Shown here one piece after another: positions 23,598-31,425 of a stretch of DNA of 46,466 nucleotides. The notes beneath the pieces were generated by a model. The model saw only the letters and a program-made list of their open reading frames with translations. It was not told where the DNA came from and searched no databases. Position numbers and translations under genes: made by a program. Source of the stretch: Streptomyces adelaidensis. GTDB lineage: Bacteria > Actinomycetota > Actinomycetes > Streptomycetales > Streptomycetaceae. Where the stretch lies: the NCBI RefSeq assembly GCF_016598475.1, contig NZ_JAEMUX010000073.1:1-46466 (forward strand), given 5' to 3'. How positions within the stretch are numbered: the first letter of the stretch is position 1; each line of letters starts with the position of its first letter.

Positions 23598-24487
23598 CGC
23601 CGGTGCTGGGCTCCATCGGCGTCATCGGCGCCGGAGCGATCGGGCAGACCGTGGCCGCGACGCTGGTGGCCTCAGCCCTCCCCGGGCGGCTGCTCGTCGC
23701 CTCCCGCCTTCTCGACCAGGCCCACGCCCTCGTCGCCGACCTCGACGACATGCGGCAGGCCACGGGCTCACCCGTGCGTCCCGAAGCCCGCGAGGTGGCA
23801 GACTTGGCCGACTGCGCGGCCGTCGTCCTCGCCGCGCGGGCCTCCTTCACCAACACGCACACCAACGACGTACGTATGGGCGGCGCGATGGCCAACGCCC
23901 CCGTCGTGTCCGCGCTCGCGACCGCCCTGCGCGGCTACACCGGGACCGTGCTCGTGGTCACCAACCCGGTCGACCAGATGAGCAGGCTGTTCGCCGAGAT
24001 CTCCGGCTGCCCGCGCGTGTACGGCATCGGCTCGAACCTGGACTCGGCCCGCTACCGGCTCACCCTCGCCCGCCTGCTCGGCGTCCCGCCGGCGGCCGTG
24101 CATGGGCACGTGATCGGCGAACACGGCGACCACGCCGTGGTGTGCGCCTCCTCGACCACCGTCAACGGCCGGCCCGTCTCGGTCCCCCTTGCGGAGGTAC
24201 GCGCCGAACTGCGCACCCGGCCCGGCCGGATCAGCCACGGTGTGGGCCGTACCCGCTCGGGTCCCGCCGGGGCCGTGCTGTCAGCCCTGCGCAAGTCCCT
24301 CGCCCTGGACGACGGAACCGAGGAACTGAGCGCCCGCCACGGAGAGGACTGGCTCGGAATTCCGTTGCGCTTCACCTCCGGCCGGCCCGTAGCGTGCCTG
24401 CCCGACCTCGACGCGGACGAACACGCGCAACTGACCCAAGCGGCAACCAAGCTCCGTGCCGCCTACCAGGCGTTACGGCCGTCCTGA
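23594..24487 (+). CDS. Lactate/malate dehydrogenase-like protein
   Basis: A 297-residue NAD-dependent 2-hydroxyacid dehydrogenase homologue. The Rossmann motif is GAGAIG (12-17), followed by ADLDDMRQA, VVTNPVDQM, NLDSARYR with Asp150 and the carboxylate-binding Arg153, and GEHGD with catalytic His177. The mobile substrate loop, which in true enzymes carries one or two Arg (pattern RKPGMTRDD), here reads ARASFTNTHTNDVRMGG, so specificity must differ. It uses a GTG start overlapping the kinase stop. Central-metabolism lactate or malate enzymes are normally encoded elsewhere, so this is probably a specialised pathway enzyme acting with the neighbouring kinases. Confidence 0.88.
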   Translation: MTPVLGSIGVIGAGAIGQTVAATLVASALPGRLLVASRLLDQAHALVADLDDMRQATGSPVRPEAREVADLADCAAVVLAARASFTNTHTNDVRMGGAMANAPVVSALATALRGYTGTVLVVTNPVDQMSRLFAEISGCPRVYGIGSNLDSARYRLTLARLLGVPPAAVHGHVIGEHGDHAVVCASSTTVNGRPVSVPLAEVRAELRTRPGRISHGVGRTRSGPAGAVLSALRKSLALDDGTEELSARHGEDWLGIPLRFTSGRPVACLPDLDADEHAQLTQAATKLRAAYQALRPS

Positions 24488-24511
24488 CCCACCTGACCAA
24501 CTGGAGATGAC

Positions 24512-25645
24512 GTGAGTATCCCCACCGCCACCCGGCTGCACGCCGCGGACGCGAGCGTGACCGTCCTGAGCAACACGCCTTTCGTCACGGACTGGGCCCG
24601 CCGCTACTTCGGGTCCTGGTGGAACGCGTTCGAGGTCCCGGCCCAAGGTGTCTGCGCCGGCCCGCTGGTCACAGCCGACATCGACGACAACACGTACGCC
24701 CAGCTGCTCACCTTGGTCACCAGCTGCCCGCACGACGCGGTCACCTACGCCAAAGCCCGGTTGCTGCTCGCCCGGGACAGCATGGGCACCATCACCGGCG
24801 TCTCGCCCGAAGAGGGACTCGCCTACCGCTCCGAGCAGCTCGGCAGCTACGTCACCATCGCTGGACACACGTCGGAGGCTCTGGCGCTGGCTTCGGCCCG
24901 GATCGCGCGGGAGATGATCCGGGCGGCCCTGCTGCGCAGCGGGTGGACGCTGCTGCACGCCTCCGCCGTCGTCCGTGACGACCGGGCGCTGCTCGCCTTC
25001 GGGTCCAAAGGGTCGGGCAAGACCACCACGGCGCTGCTGCTGGCCGGCCGCGGCGCCCAGTTGCTCGCGAACGACCGAGTGTTCGTCAAGGTCGTCGGTG
25101 ATGAGCTGCGCGTCCTGCCGTGGCCGTCGGCGGCGGCCGTCGGGCTGGGTCTGCTCGATGCCCTCGGCCTGTACGACGTCGTCCGGGAGCGGCTCCAGGC
25201 GGGTGAGCAGCTCCACCCCACCCAGCACCAGGACGTCACCGACGCACTGTTCGCCGGCCGACGCGAGCCGCTGTGGGAGTCGGGCGGCAAGCGGGAGCGG
25301 AAGGTGCAGGTGTTCCCCGACCAGTTCGCCACCTGGTTCGATATGGAGCTGACGACCGGCGGTCGCGCGGCAGCGCTGCTGTTCCCCCGGATCGACCCCT
25401 CCGCCGTCCCGGCCGTGATCGAGGGCGACCGGGCCCTCGGCGAGGACGACTTCATGAGCGGCGCCACCGAGGACCGCTACCCGGACCACTTCGGCCTCGC
25501 CCCCGGCATCAACGGCGGCGGCGACGACCTGGCCCGTGCCGCCGTCGCCGACCAGCTCGCCGCGCTCCCGCACCATCAGGTCGTGCTCGGCCACGACGTT
25601 CAGGCCAACGCGGACTTCCTCGCCGAACTCGCCGGCCACCTGTAA
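24512..25645 (+). CDS. HprK-like P-loop kinase domain protein
   Basis: A 377-residue protein with GGAGATGAC before GTG 24512. The N-terminal 140 residues are unrecognised (RRYFGSWWNAFEVPA and so on). The C-terminal domain resembles HPr kinase/phosphorylase: GWTLLHASAVV with His149, then Walker A GSKGSGKTT (164-172), and LLANDRVFV with the Asp expected near the HprK Walker B. Homologues of this domain occur outside sugar regulation, for example beside peptide natural products where they phosphorylate the peptide. It is the last gene of the operon and ends before a bidirectional hairpin. Its phospho-acceptor is unknown; no HPr-like gene is adjacent. Confidence 0.8.
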   Translation: MSIPTATRLHAADASVTVLSNTPFVTDWARRYFGSWWNAFEVPAQGVCAGPLVTADIDDNTYAQLLTLVTSCPHDAVTYAKARLLLARDSMGTITGVSPEEGLAYRSEQLGSYVTIAGHTSEALALASARIAREMIRAALLRSGWTLLHASAVVRDDRALLAFGSKGSGKTTTALLLAGRGAQLLANDRVFVKVVGDELRVLPWPSAAAVGLGLLDALGLYDVVRERLQAGEQLHPTQHQDVTDALFAGRREPLWESGGKRERKVQVFPDQFATWFDMELTTGGRAAALLFPRIDPSAVPAVIEGDRALGEDDFMSGATEDRYPDHFGLAPGINGGGDDLARAAVADQLAALPHHQVVLGHDVQANADFLAELAGHL

Positions 25646-25677
25646 GCGTGGGACCAATCGGCCCCGCACCAACCGGC

Positions 25678-25701
25678 CTCCCCGGGCTTCAGCCCGAGGA
25701 G
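25678..25701. terminator. Bidirectional terminator hairpin
   Basis: CGGGCT (25683-25688), loop TC, AGCCCG (25691-25696), with outer CTCC/GGAG pairs after one mismatch. It separates the convergent HprK-like and GNAT genes. Confidence 0.7.
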
Positions 25702-25705
25702 CATG

Positions 25706-26563
25706 TCAAGCAAAGTCGTACACCGCGAAGTCGGTGACCCGGACGTACCCGAGGCGCTGGTAGAGGGCGTTGCTGGTGGGGTTGGCCGCGTTCGTGTACA
25801 GCACGACCTCCTTGGCGCCCGCCGTCAGCGCGGCGCGGGTCACCTCGACCGTGACGGCGGCCGCGTAGCCGCGACCGCGCAGGTGGGCCGGGGTGTAGAC
25901 GGGGTCGATGCGGGCCTGGCCGCCGACCGTCGGGTTCACGCCCGCCATGGAGACGGGGGTGCCGTCCGGGGTCTCCCAGAAGGTGTAGCTCTTCTCGGCG
26001 AAGCGGGTGCCGGCCCAGGTGGCGGCGTCGATGACGACGTCCTCCTCCACGTCCGCGGCGAACTCGCGGCACCAGTGCATGAGGTGCTCGTGGTCCCGCT
26101 CGCCCAGGAGTCGGCCCCGGCCCGCCGGGAACGGCTCCGGCGGGGTGAGCGTGCCGAGGCGGTACAGGTGGAGCCGGACGCGGGGCGTCGGGGTCGCCCC
26201 GGTGCGCTTCTGCCAGGCCTCGGCGAAAGCGGTGGCGGTGTCGTGGTCCGCGCTGACGTAGGGGAGGGAGTACCCGAGGTCGACCAGGTGGGCGGCGAGG
26301 GTGTCGGCCTGATCCGGGGTGAGGGGGGTGACGAACAGGCCGCGGGACGGGAAGCGGTGGAAGGTGGCGTGGATCTCGCCCGCCCGCTCCAGCCGACCGA
26401 GGACGGGGCCCTGGGCACCGCCCGTCCCCTGCGTCCGAAGCTTCTCGGTCACGCTCAGCGGCGTGGTGTGCAGGACGGGGCGCGAGCGCAGGAACTCTCC
26501 GGCTCGGGCGAGGAAGTCGTCGACGTCTTCAGTGAGGTGGAGGTGCCAGTCATCCGAACGCAT
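25706..26563 (-). CDS. GNAT-family N-acetyltransferase, two-domain
   Basis: A 285-residue protein. The N-terminal half (MRSDDWHLHLTEDVDDFLAR, TFHRFPSRGLFVTPLTPDQA) is a degenerate or substrate domain. The C-terminal half is a GNAT fold with TPAHLRGRGYAAAVTVEVTR at the acetyl-CoA loop and LYTNAANPTSNALYQRLGY at the end. The function is uncharacterised; such proteins are common in Streptomyces. It is transcribed after the MFS gene, but a hairpin at 26614-26631 lies between them. Confidence 0.9.
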   Translation of the reverse strand: MRSDDWHLHLTEDVDDFLARAGEFLRSRPVLHTTPLSVTEKLRTQGTGGAQGPVLGRLERAGEIHATFHRFPSRGLFVTPLTPDQADTLAAHLVDLGYSLPYVSADHDTATAFAEAWQKRTGATPTPRVRLHLYRLGTLTPPEPFPAGRGRLLGERDHEHLMHWCREFAADVEEDVVIDAATWAGTRFAEKSYTFWETPDGTPVSMAGVNPTVGGQARIDPVYTPAHLRGRGYAAAVTVEVTRAALTAGAKEVVLYTNAANPTSNALYQRLGYVRVTDFAVYDFA

Positions 26564-26613
26564 GCTTCATGATCCCTGACCGGCTCGGCCGCGGGGAAGG
26601 CGAATGCGGAGAC

Positions 26614-26631
26614 GAGCCATCGTCATGGCTC
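26614..26631 (-). terminator. Hairpin downstream of the MFS gene
   Basis: GAGCCAT (26614-26620), loop CGTC, ATGGCTC (26625-26631): a perfect 7-bp stem 51 bp past the MFS stop. Confidence 0.5.
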
Positions 26632-26681
26632 AGACGCGCTGCCACCACGTGTGATCACCCAGGAGTTGTCCACGCACCGCC

Positions 26682-28205
26682 TCACTTCTCCAGACCGCCC
26701 GAGTCCCCCGACCCGGACCCTGTTTCCGTTCCCGCCCCCGCCCCCGACCCCGCCCCCGCCCCCGCCTCCAGCGGCGGCGCGGTCACCCCGCAGTGCGTGC
26801 GGCACTCGGGGTGGCGGCAGTCCGGGGCCGGGCGGCGGATCGTCGCGCAGGCCAGGACCGCGCCGGCCACCAGTGTGGCGGCGCAGACGAGCATCGCCGT
26901 GTCGAACGCGTCGTCGAACTGGGTCGCCGAGCGGTACGCCTCCGGGCCCATCCCCGCGATCAGCGGCAGCGCGGCCACGGCGATGAGGCCGGCCGCGCGG
27001 GCCGCCGCGTTGTTGATGCCGCTCGCCAGGCCCGCGTGCTCGGTGTCGACCGAGGCCAGGACCGTCGCGGTGAGGGGCGCGACCAGGGTGACCATGCCGA
27101 GGCCGAGCACCACCAGCGCGGGCAGGACATCGGCGACGTACGACGCGTCCGGCCCCACCCGCAGCGCGAGCAGCATGCCCGCCGCGCACAGCAGTGGGCC
27201 GACGGTGAGCGGGATGCGGGGGCCGATGCGTTCGCCCAGCGCGCCCGCGCGGGAGGAGAGCAGGAGCATCAGGACCGTGATGGGGAGGAGGGCCGTGCCC
27301 GCCCCCAGCGCCGAGTAGCCCGACACCACCTGGAGTTGGAGCGCGGCGAGGAAGAAGAAGCCGCCGAAGGCCGCGTACACACACAGGGTGACCAGGTTGA
27401 CCACCGTGAACTGGCGGGAGGCGAAGATCTTGGGCGGCATCATCGGATCGGGGCGCCGGTGTTCGACGGAGACGAAGGCCACGCCCGCCGCGACACCCGC
27501 GACGGCCGACAGGGTCACCAGCAGTGACCCCTCCCCCGCCTCGATCAGCGCGTACGTCACCAACGCCAACGACAACGCGCCCAAGGCCGCGCCGAGGACG
27601 TCGAAGCGGCCGGGGTGTGCCTGACCGTCGCCCGACTCGGGTACGTGGCGGGTGGCGATCGGGACGCAGACGAGCGCGAGGGGGACGTTCAGCAGGAAGA
27701 CCCAGCGCCAGCCGGGGCCGTCCACCAGCCAGCCGCCCAGGAACGGGCCGACAGCGGCGCCGATGCCGCCGAAGCCGGACCACAGGCCGACGGCCCGCGC
27801 CCGGTCGTCGGGGTGGAACGAGGCCTGGATGAGCGCCAGCGAACCGGGGGTGAGCAGGGCCCCGCCGACGCCTTGCAGCGCGCGGGCCGCGATCAGTACG
27901 CCGACGTTCGGCGCGATGCCGCACAGCAGGGACGCCACGGCGAACCACACCACGCCGATCACGAACACCCGGCGCCGGCCGAAACGGTCGCCGAGGGCGC
28001 CGCCGAGCAGGATCAGACCGGCCAGGGTGAGCATGTACGCGTTGACGGTCCACTGGAGGGCCGCGAGATCCGCGTCCAGGTCCTCGCCCATCCGGGGCAG
28101 GGCGACGTTGACGACGGTGGAGTCCAGCAGGGCCATGCTGGAGCCGAGGATCGTGGTGAGCAGGACCCATCGGCCCTGGGGCGAGGCCAGCCGGATGTCG
28201 GGCAT
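26682..28205 (-). CDS. MFS exporter, DHA2 (EmrB/QacA) type
   Basis: A 507-residue drug:proton antiporter-like protein with about 14 hydrophobic segments. The first helix has MALLDSTVVNVALPRMGEDL, the DHA2 signature. LGGALGDRFGRRRVFVIG is motif A. RALQGVGGALLTPGSLALIQ and LWSGFGGIGAAVGPFLGGWL correspond to the motif C region. The C-terminal tail is a Gly/Ala/Ser/Thr low-complexity run. It exports small hydrophobic compounds, probably antibiotics or dyes. No dedicated regulator is adjacent. It stands 64 bp downstream of the aldolase gene, with the aldolase terminator between. Confidence 0.93.
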   Translation of the reverse strand: MPDIRLASPQGRWVLLTTILGSSMALLDSTVVNVALPRMGEDLDADLAALQWTVNAYMLTLAGLILLGGALGDRFGRRRVFVIGVVWFAVASLLCGIAPNVGVLIAARALQGVGGALLTPGSLALIQASFHPDDRARAVGLWSGFGGIGAAVGPFLGGWLVDGPGWRWVFLLNVPLALVCVPIATRHVPESGDGQAHPGRFDVLGAALGALSLALVTYALIEAGEGSLLVTLSAVAGVAAGVAFVSVEHRRPDPMMPPKIFASRQFTVVNLVTLCVYAAFGGFFFLAALQLQVVSGYSALGAGTALLPITVLMLLLSSRAGALGERIGPRIPLTVGPLLCAAGMLLALRVGPDASYVADVLPALVVLGLGMVTLVAPLTATVLASVDTEHAGLASGINNAAARAAGLIAVAALPLIAGMGPEAYRSATQFDDAFDTAMLVCAATLVAGAVLACATIRRPAPDCRHPECRTHCGVTAPPLEAGAGAGSGAGAGTETGSGSGDSGGLEK

Positions 28206-28221
28206 GGGTCAGGTATACAGC

Positions 28222-28250
28222 GAGCCCGGCGCCACCAGGGCACCGGGCTC
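28222..28250 (-). terminator. Terminator of the aldolase gene
   Basis: GAGCCCGG (28222-28229) and CCGGGCTC (28243-28250): an 8-bp perfect stem 20 bp downstream of the aldolase stop. Confidence 0.75.
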
Positions 28251-28269
28251 GTCGTCCACGAGGTGGGGC

Positions 28270-29292
28270 TTACTTGATCTTCTGGCCCGCCGAACGCAGG
28301 TTCTGCGTCGCCTCGACGACACGCGCGGCCATGCTCGCCTCGGCGAGCTTGCCCCAGGTGCGGGGGTCGTACGTCTTCTTGTCGCCGACCTCGCCGTCGA
28401 CCTTCAGGACGCCGTCGTAGTTGCGGAACATGTGGTCCGCGACCGGGCGGGTGAAGGCGTACTGGGTGTCGGTGTCGAGATTCATCTTCACGACGCCGTT
28501 GTCCAGCGCGGTGGCGATCTCCTCGGCGGTGGAGCCGGAGCCGCCGTGGAAGACGAAGTCGAACGGGGACGCCTTGCCGTACTTGGCGGCGACGCCCTCG
28601 TTGAGCTCCTTCAGCAGCTCGGGGCGCAGGACGACGTTGCCCGGCTTGTACACGCCGTGGACATTGCCGAAGGACGCGGCCAGGAGGTAGCGGCCCTTGT
28701 CGCCCAGGCCCAGCGCCTCGACCGTACGGATCGCGTCGTCGACCGTCGTGTAGAGGGAGTCGTTGATCTCGTGCGAGACGCCGTCCTCCTCGCCACCGGT
28801 CGGGGTGATCTCGACCTCAAGGATGATCTTCGCGGCGGCGGCGCGGGCGAGGAGCTCCTGGGCGATGGCGAGGTTGTCGGCGAGGGTCTCCGCCGAGCCG
28901 TCCCACATGTGGGACTGGAACAGGGGGTTCTGGCCGCGCGCGACCCGCTCCTCGGACACCGCGATCAGCGGACGGACGTACCCGTCCAGCTTGTCCTTCG
29001 GGCAGTGGTCGGTGTGCAGGGCGACGGTGACGGGGTACTTCTCGGCCACGATGTGCGCGAACTCGGCCAGGGCGACGGAACCGGTCACCATGTCCTTGCT
29101 GTACTGGCCGCCCAGGAACTCGGCGCCGCCGGTCGAGATCTGGACGATGCCGTCGCTCTCCGCCTCCGCGAAGCCGCGCAGCGCGGCGTGCAGCGTCTGG
29201 GTCGAGGTCACGTTGATGGCCGGGTAGGCGAACTTGCCTGCCTTCGCCCGGTCGAGCATCTCGTTGTAGACCTCGGGGGTTGCGATGGGCAT
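28270..29292 (-). CDS. fbaA: Class II fructose-bisphosphate aldolase
   Basis: A 340-residue zinc enzyme of glycolysis/gluconeogenesis that interconverts fructose 1,6-bisphosphate with dihydroxyacetone phosphate and glyceraldehyde 3-phosphate. Zn-binding and catalytic residues are in ALHTDHCPKDKL. LEVEITPTGGEEDGVSHEIN is the second metal region and active loop, ASFGNVHGVYKPGNV holds a Zn-binding His, and FVFHGGSGS plus KMNLDTDTQYA bind phosphate. The length is normal for actinobacterial class IIA enzymes. It is preceded by a Shine-Dalgarno AGGAG and a palindrome at 29387-29405. This is core chromosome. Confidence 0.97.
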   Translation of the reverse strand: MPIATPEVYNEMLDRAKAGKFAYPAINVTSTQTLHAALRGFAEAESDGIVQISTGGAEFLGGQYSKDMVTGSVALAEFAHIVAEKYPVTVALHTDHCPKDKLDGYVRPLIAVSEERVARGQNPLFQSHMWDGSAETLADNLAIAQELLARAAAAKIILEVEITPTGGEEDGVSHEINDSLYTTVDDAIRTVEALGLGDKGRYLLAASFGNVHGVYKPGNVVLRPELLKELNEGVAAKYGKASPFDFVFHGGSGSTAEEIATALDNGVVKMNLDTDTQYAFTRPVADHMFRNYDGVLKVDGEVGDKKTYDPRTWGKLAEASMAARVVEATQNLRSAGQKIK

Positions 29293-29386
29293 CTGTCCGC
29301 TCCTTGTTATCTGCGGGTGGCGTGCTGCTGCTTACGGCCCTGACCTAGGGGTGGCGACGTCATCGTCGGTCCCATCTTTCCAGACG

Positions 29387-29405
29387 TGACCGGATGCTCC
29401 GGTCA
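29387..29405 (-). promoter_or_regulatory. Palindrome upstream of fbaA
   Basis: TGACCGGA (29387-29394), TGC, TCCGGTCA (29398-29405): a perfect 8-bp inverted repeat about 95-113 bp upstream of the aldolase start. It could be a regulator site or a pyrE-side terminator. Confidence 0.4.
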
Positions 29406-29460
29406 AAGTGTCCGGAACTGTTCGGTAACCACTAGCTCTGGGGTTCGACTGTCCGTCGGG

Positions 29461-29517
29461 ACCCAGTTCAGTCGAGACCCAGTTCAGTCGAGACCCAGTT
29501 CAGTCGAGACCCAGTTC
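29461..29517 (-). repeat. 16-bp tandem repeats spanning the pyrE stop
   Basis: ACCCAGTTCAGTCGAG is repeated three times (29461-29508), followed by a partial copy (to 29517) inside the pyrE coding end. Each full copy contains the TGA that ends pyrE, so the stop codon and last codons (ELGLD-stop) have been duplicated downstream. Confidence 0.9.
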
Positions 29518-30054
29518 GTCCTTCGAGAACGCGAAGCGGTACGGCACGCCCGCGCCCTGCTCGATCTTCTCTGCGGCGCCGGTCGCCCGGTCGACGATGG
29601 TCGCGACGGCGACGACCTCGCCGCCGGCCGCGCGCACGGCCTCGACGGCGGTGAGCGGGGAGCCGCCGGTGGTGGAGGTGTCCTCGACGACGACCACGCG
29701 GCGGCCCGCGATGTCCGGCCCCTCGACCTGGCGCTGCATGCCGTGCGCCTTGGCGGCCTTGCGTACGACGAAGGCGTCCAGCTTCTGTCCCCGCGCGGCG
29801 GCGGCGTGCAGCATCGAGGCGGCCACGGGGTCGGCGCCCATCGTGAGCCCGCCGACCGCGTCGAAGTCGAGGTCGGCCGTCAGGTCGAGCAGTACCTGCC
29901 CGACCAGCGGGGCGGCCTCGCCGTCGAGAGTGACGCGGCGCAGGTCGACGTAGTAGTCCGCCTCCAGACCCGACGACAGGGTCACCTTGCCGTGCACCAC
30001 GGCCTTGTCCTTGATCTGCTGCAACAACGATCCGCGTACGTCCACGTCAGTCAT
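29500..30054 (-). CDS. pyrE: Orotate phosphoribosyltransferase
   Basis: A 184-residue enzyme that joins orotate to PRPP to make orotidine 5'-phosphate in pyrimidine synthesis. The PRPP-binding motif is VVVVEDTSTTGGS. SSGLEADYYVDLRRVTLDGE and the flexible-loop region FVVRKAAKAHGMQRQVEGP are typical. I chose ATG 30054 (MTDVDVRGSLLQQI); the open frame continues upstream into the epimerase gene but gives Arg/Pro-rich nonsense. It is 32 bp after the epimerase gene and probably co-transcribed. The 3' end carries the 16-bp tandem repeats. Confidence 0.96.
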   Translation of the reverse strand: MTDVDVRGSLLQQIKDKAVVHGKVTLSSGLEADYYVDLRRVTLDGEAAPLVGQVLLDLTADLDFDAVGGLTMGADPVAASMLHAAAARGQKLDAFVVRKAAKAHGMQRQVEGPDIAGRRVVVVEDTSTTGGSPLTAVEAVRAAGGEVVAVATIVDRATGAAEKIEQGAGVPYRFAFSKDELGLD

Positions 30055-30086
30055 GCCGCCCAGCTTAAGGGGGCCCTTATGTCCCC

Positions 30087-30881
30087 TTACAGGCGCCGCC
30101 AGCTCCAGGTGGTCGTCGCTTCGAGGGGGTCGATGGGGGTGACGAGGCGGGGGTGGCTGGTGAGGCCGTTGGGCGGGCCGGTCTGCGGCTCGACGCACAC
30201 GGCCTCCGCCTGCTCGTCGTAGAGCACGACCCACTCCTCGCGGGAGGCGACCTTCAGCTCCAGCAGGCCCGGCCAGGTGAGGGTGACGTCCACGCCGCCG
30301 GGCATGCCGAAGCAGTCGTCCCAGGGGCCGGGCTTGGGGTCGAGGCGGCTGCCGGTGGGCAGGTGGTCCGCGCCGCGCTCCTCCTGCCAGGCGGGCGCGA
30401 AGTCGAGCCGTACGTCCTCGCCGCCGGCCGCGAGGTTCCGGTTGAACCAGGGGTGCCAGCCGATCTGCGCCGGGAAGGAGGAGTCGTGCGCCTCCACGGC
30501 CATGGTGAGCGTGAGGGCGTCCGGCGTCAGGGCCATCACCTGGGTGACGCGGCCGGGGTAGGGCCAGGGCTCGACGAGGTCGTACGTGAGGACGGCCTCG
30601 GCGTCACCGCGGCGCGCCACCCGCCACGCGCCGTCGCGGGTCGTGCCGTGGATGGCGTTGGGCGGGGCGTTGAGGGGCATCTGCTGTACGACGCCTCCGC
30701 TGAGGAAACGGCCGTCCCGGATGCGTCCGCACCACGGCACCATCGGGAAGCAGCCGAACCGCTCTCCCTGCCGCAGCAGTTCGACCCCACCGACCCGCAG
30801 CCCCGCCACCCGGCCCCCGTTCCCCGGCGCCAGCACCACCTCCGCGTCACCCGCGGCCAACGTGATCTCTTCGCTACTCAC
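30087..30881 (-). CDS. Aldose 1-epimerase family protein
   Basis: A 264-residue mutarotase-like protein. Family residues are visible in FPMVPWCGRIRDGRF, NAIHGTTRDGAWRV (catalytic His region), IGWHPWFNR (second His), and AVCVEPQTGPPNGL, which contains the catalytic Glu. It should interconvert alpha and beta anomers of an aldose, though some members act on glucose-6-phosphate or other sugars. It lies directly upstream of pyrE. There is no signal peptide, so it is cytoplasmic. Confidence 0.92.
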   Translation of the reverse strand: MSSEEITLAAGDAEVVLAPGNGGRVAGLRVGGVELLRQGERFGCFPMVPWCGRIRDGRFLSGGVVQQMPLNAPPNAIHGTTRDGAWRVARRGDAEAVLTYDLVEPWPYPGRVTQVMALTPDALTLTMAVEAHDSSFPAQIGWHPWFNRNLAAGGEDVRLDFAPAWQEERGADHLPTGSRLDPKPGPWDDCFGMPGGVDVTLTWPGLLELKVASREEWVVLYDEQAEAVCVEPQTGPPNGLTSHPRLVTPIDPLEATTTWSWRRL

Positions 30882-30945
30882 GCATCGACCCTACTGGGCG
30901 GACGGGCTTGGGGAGTTCAGTGGTGTTGGCCGGAGCGCGGCGCGC

Positions 30946-31425
30946 TCAGTCCCACGAGTTGAAGAGCACTCCGCCCAGCGTGCCGGTGCCGTGACAGCGC
31001 GCCTGACTCCACTCGAACCCGGACATCGCCGAGGCGTCCACGTGGGAGAGGGGCGTACTGAGCCGCTCGCGGCCGAGGACCAGGAAGCCGGCCGCGCCGA
31101 ACGCGCCCGCCCACGGCGGCGGTACGAGGAAGTCGTCCTCGTAGTGGTCCAGGCGCTCCCCGGCGAACGCGATCCAAGGGTGGTGGAGGTGGCAGAGCAC
31201 GATGCTCTCGGCCGCTTCCTCCGGGTGGATCACCGAGGCGGTGTGGAACGTCCGCGGGCCGACCGCCTCCGTCATCTCGCCCACCTGGCCCCCGGACGCG
31301 CGGGCGGCGGCGTACAGGGCTGTACGGAACGCCCGCCCGTCCGACTTGGGCGGCAACCCGTCGCCGGGCTCGAAGAAGCCCGTGGCCCCCGGCGGCAAGG
31401 GGGACGGCAGCGGGGAGAGCGGCAT
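30946..31425 (-). CDS. Conserved hypothetical protein
   Basis: A 159-residue protein: a Pro-rich start (MPLSPLPSPLPPGATGFFEPG), then a folded region with TFHTASVIHPEEAAESIVLC, HLHHPWIAFAGERLDHYEDD and AAGFLVLGRERLSTPLSHVD, ending in LGGVLFNSWD. It has no membrane segments. The start is coupled to the SRPBCC gene stop by a 1-bp overlap (TGATG), so the two are probably made together. I do not recognise a family. Confidence 0.8.
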   Translation of the reverse strand: MPLSPLPSPLPPGATGFFEPGDGLPPKSDGRAFRTALYAAARASGGQVGEMTEAVGPRTFHTASVIHPEEAAESIVLCHLHHPWIAFAGERLDHYEDDFLVPPPWAGAFGAAGFLVLGRERLSTPLSHVDASAMSGFEWSQARCHGTGTLGGVLFNSWD

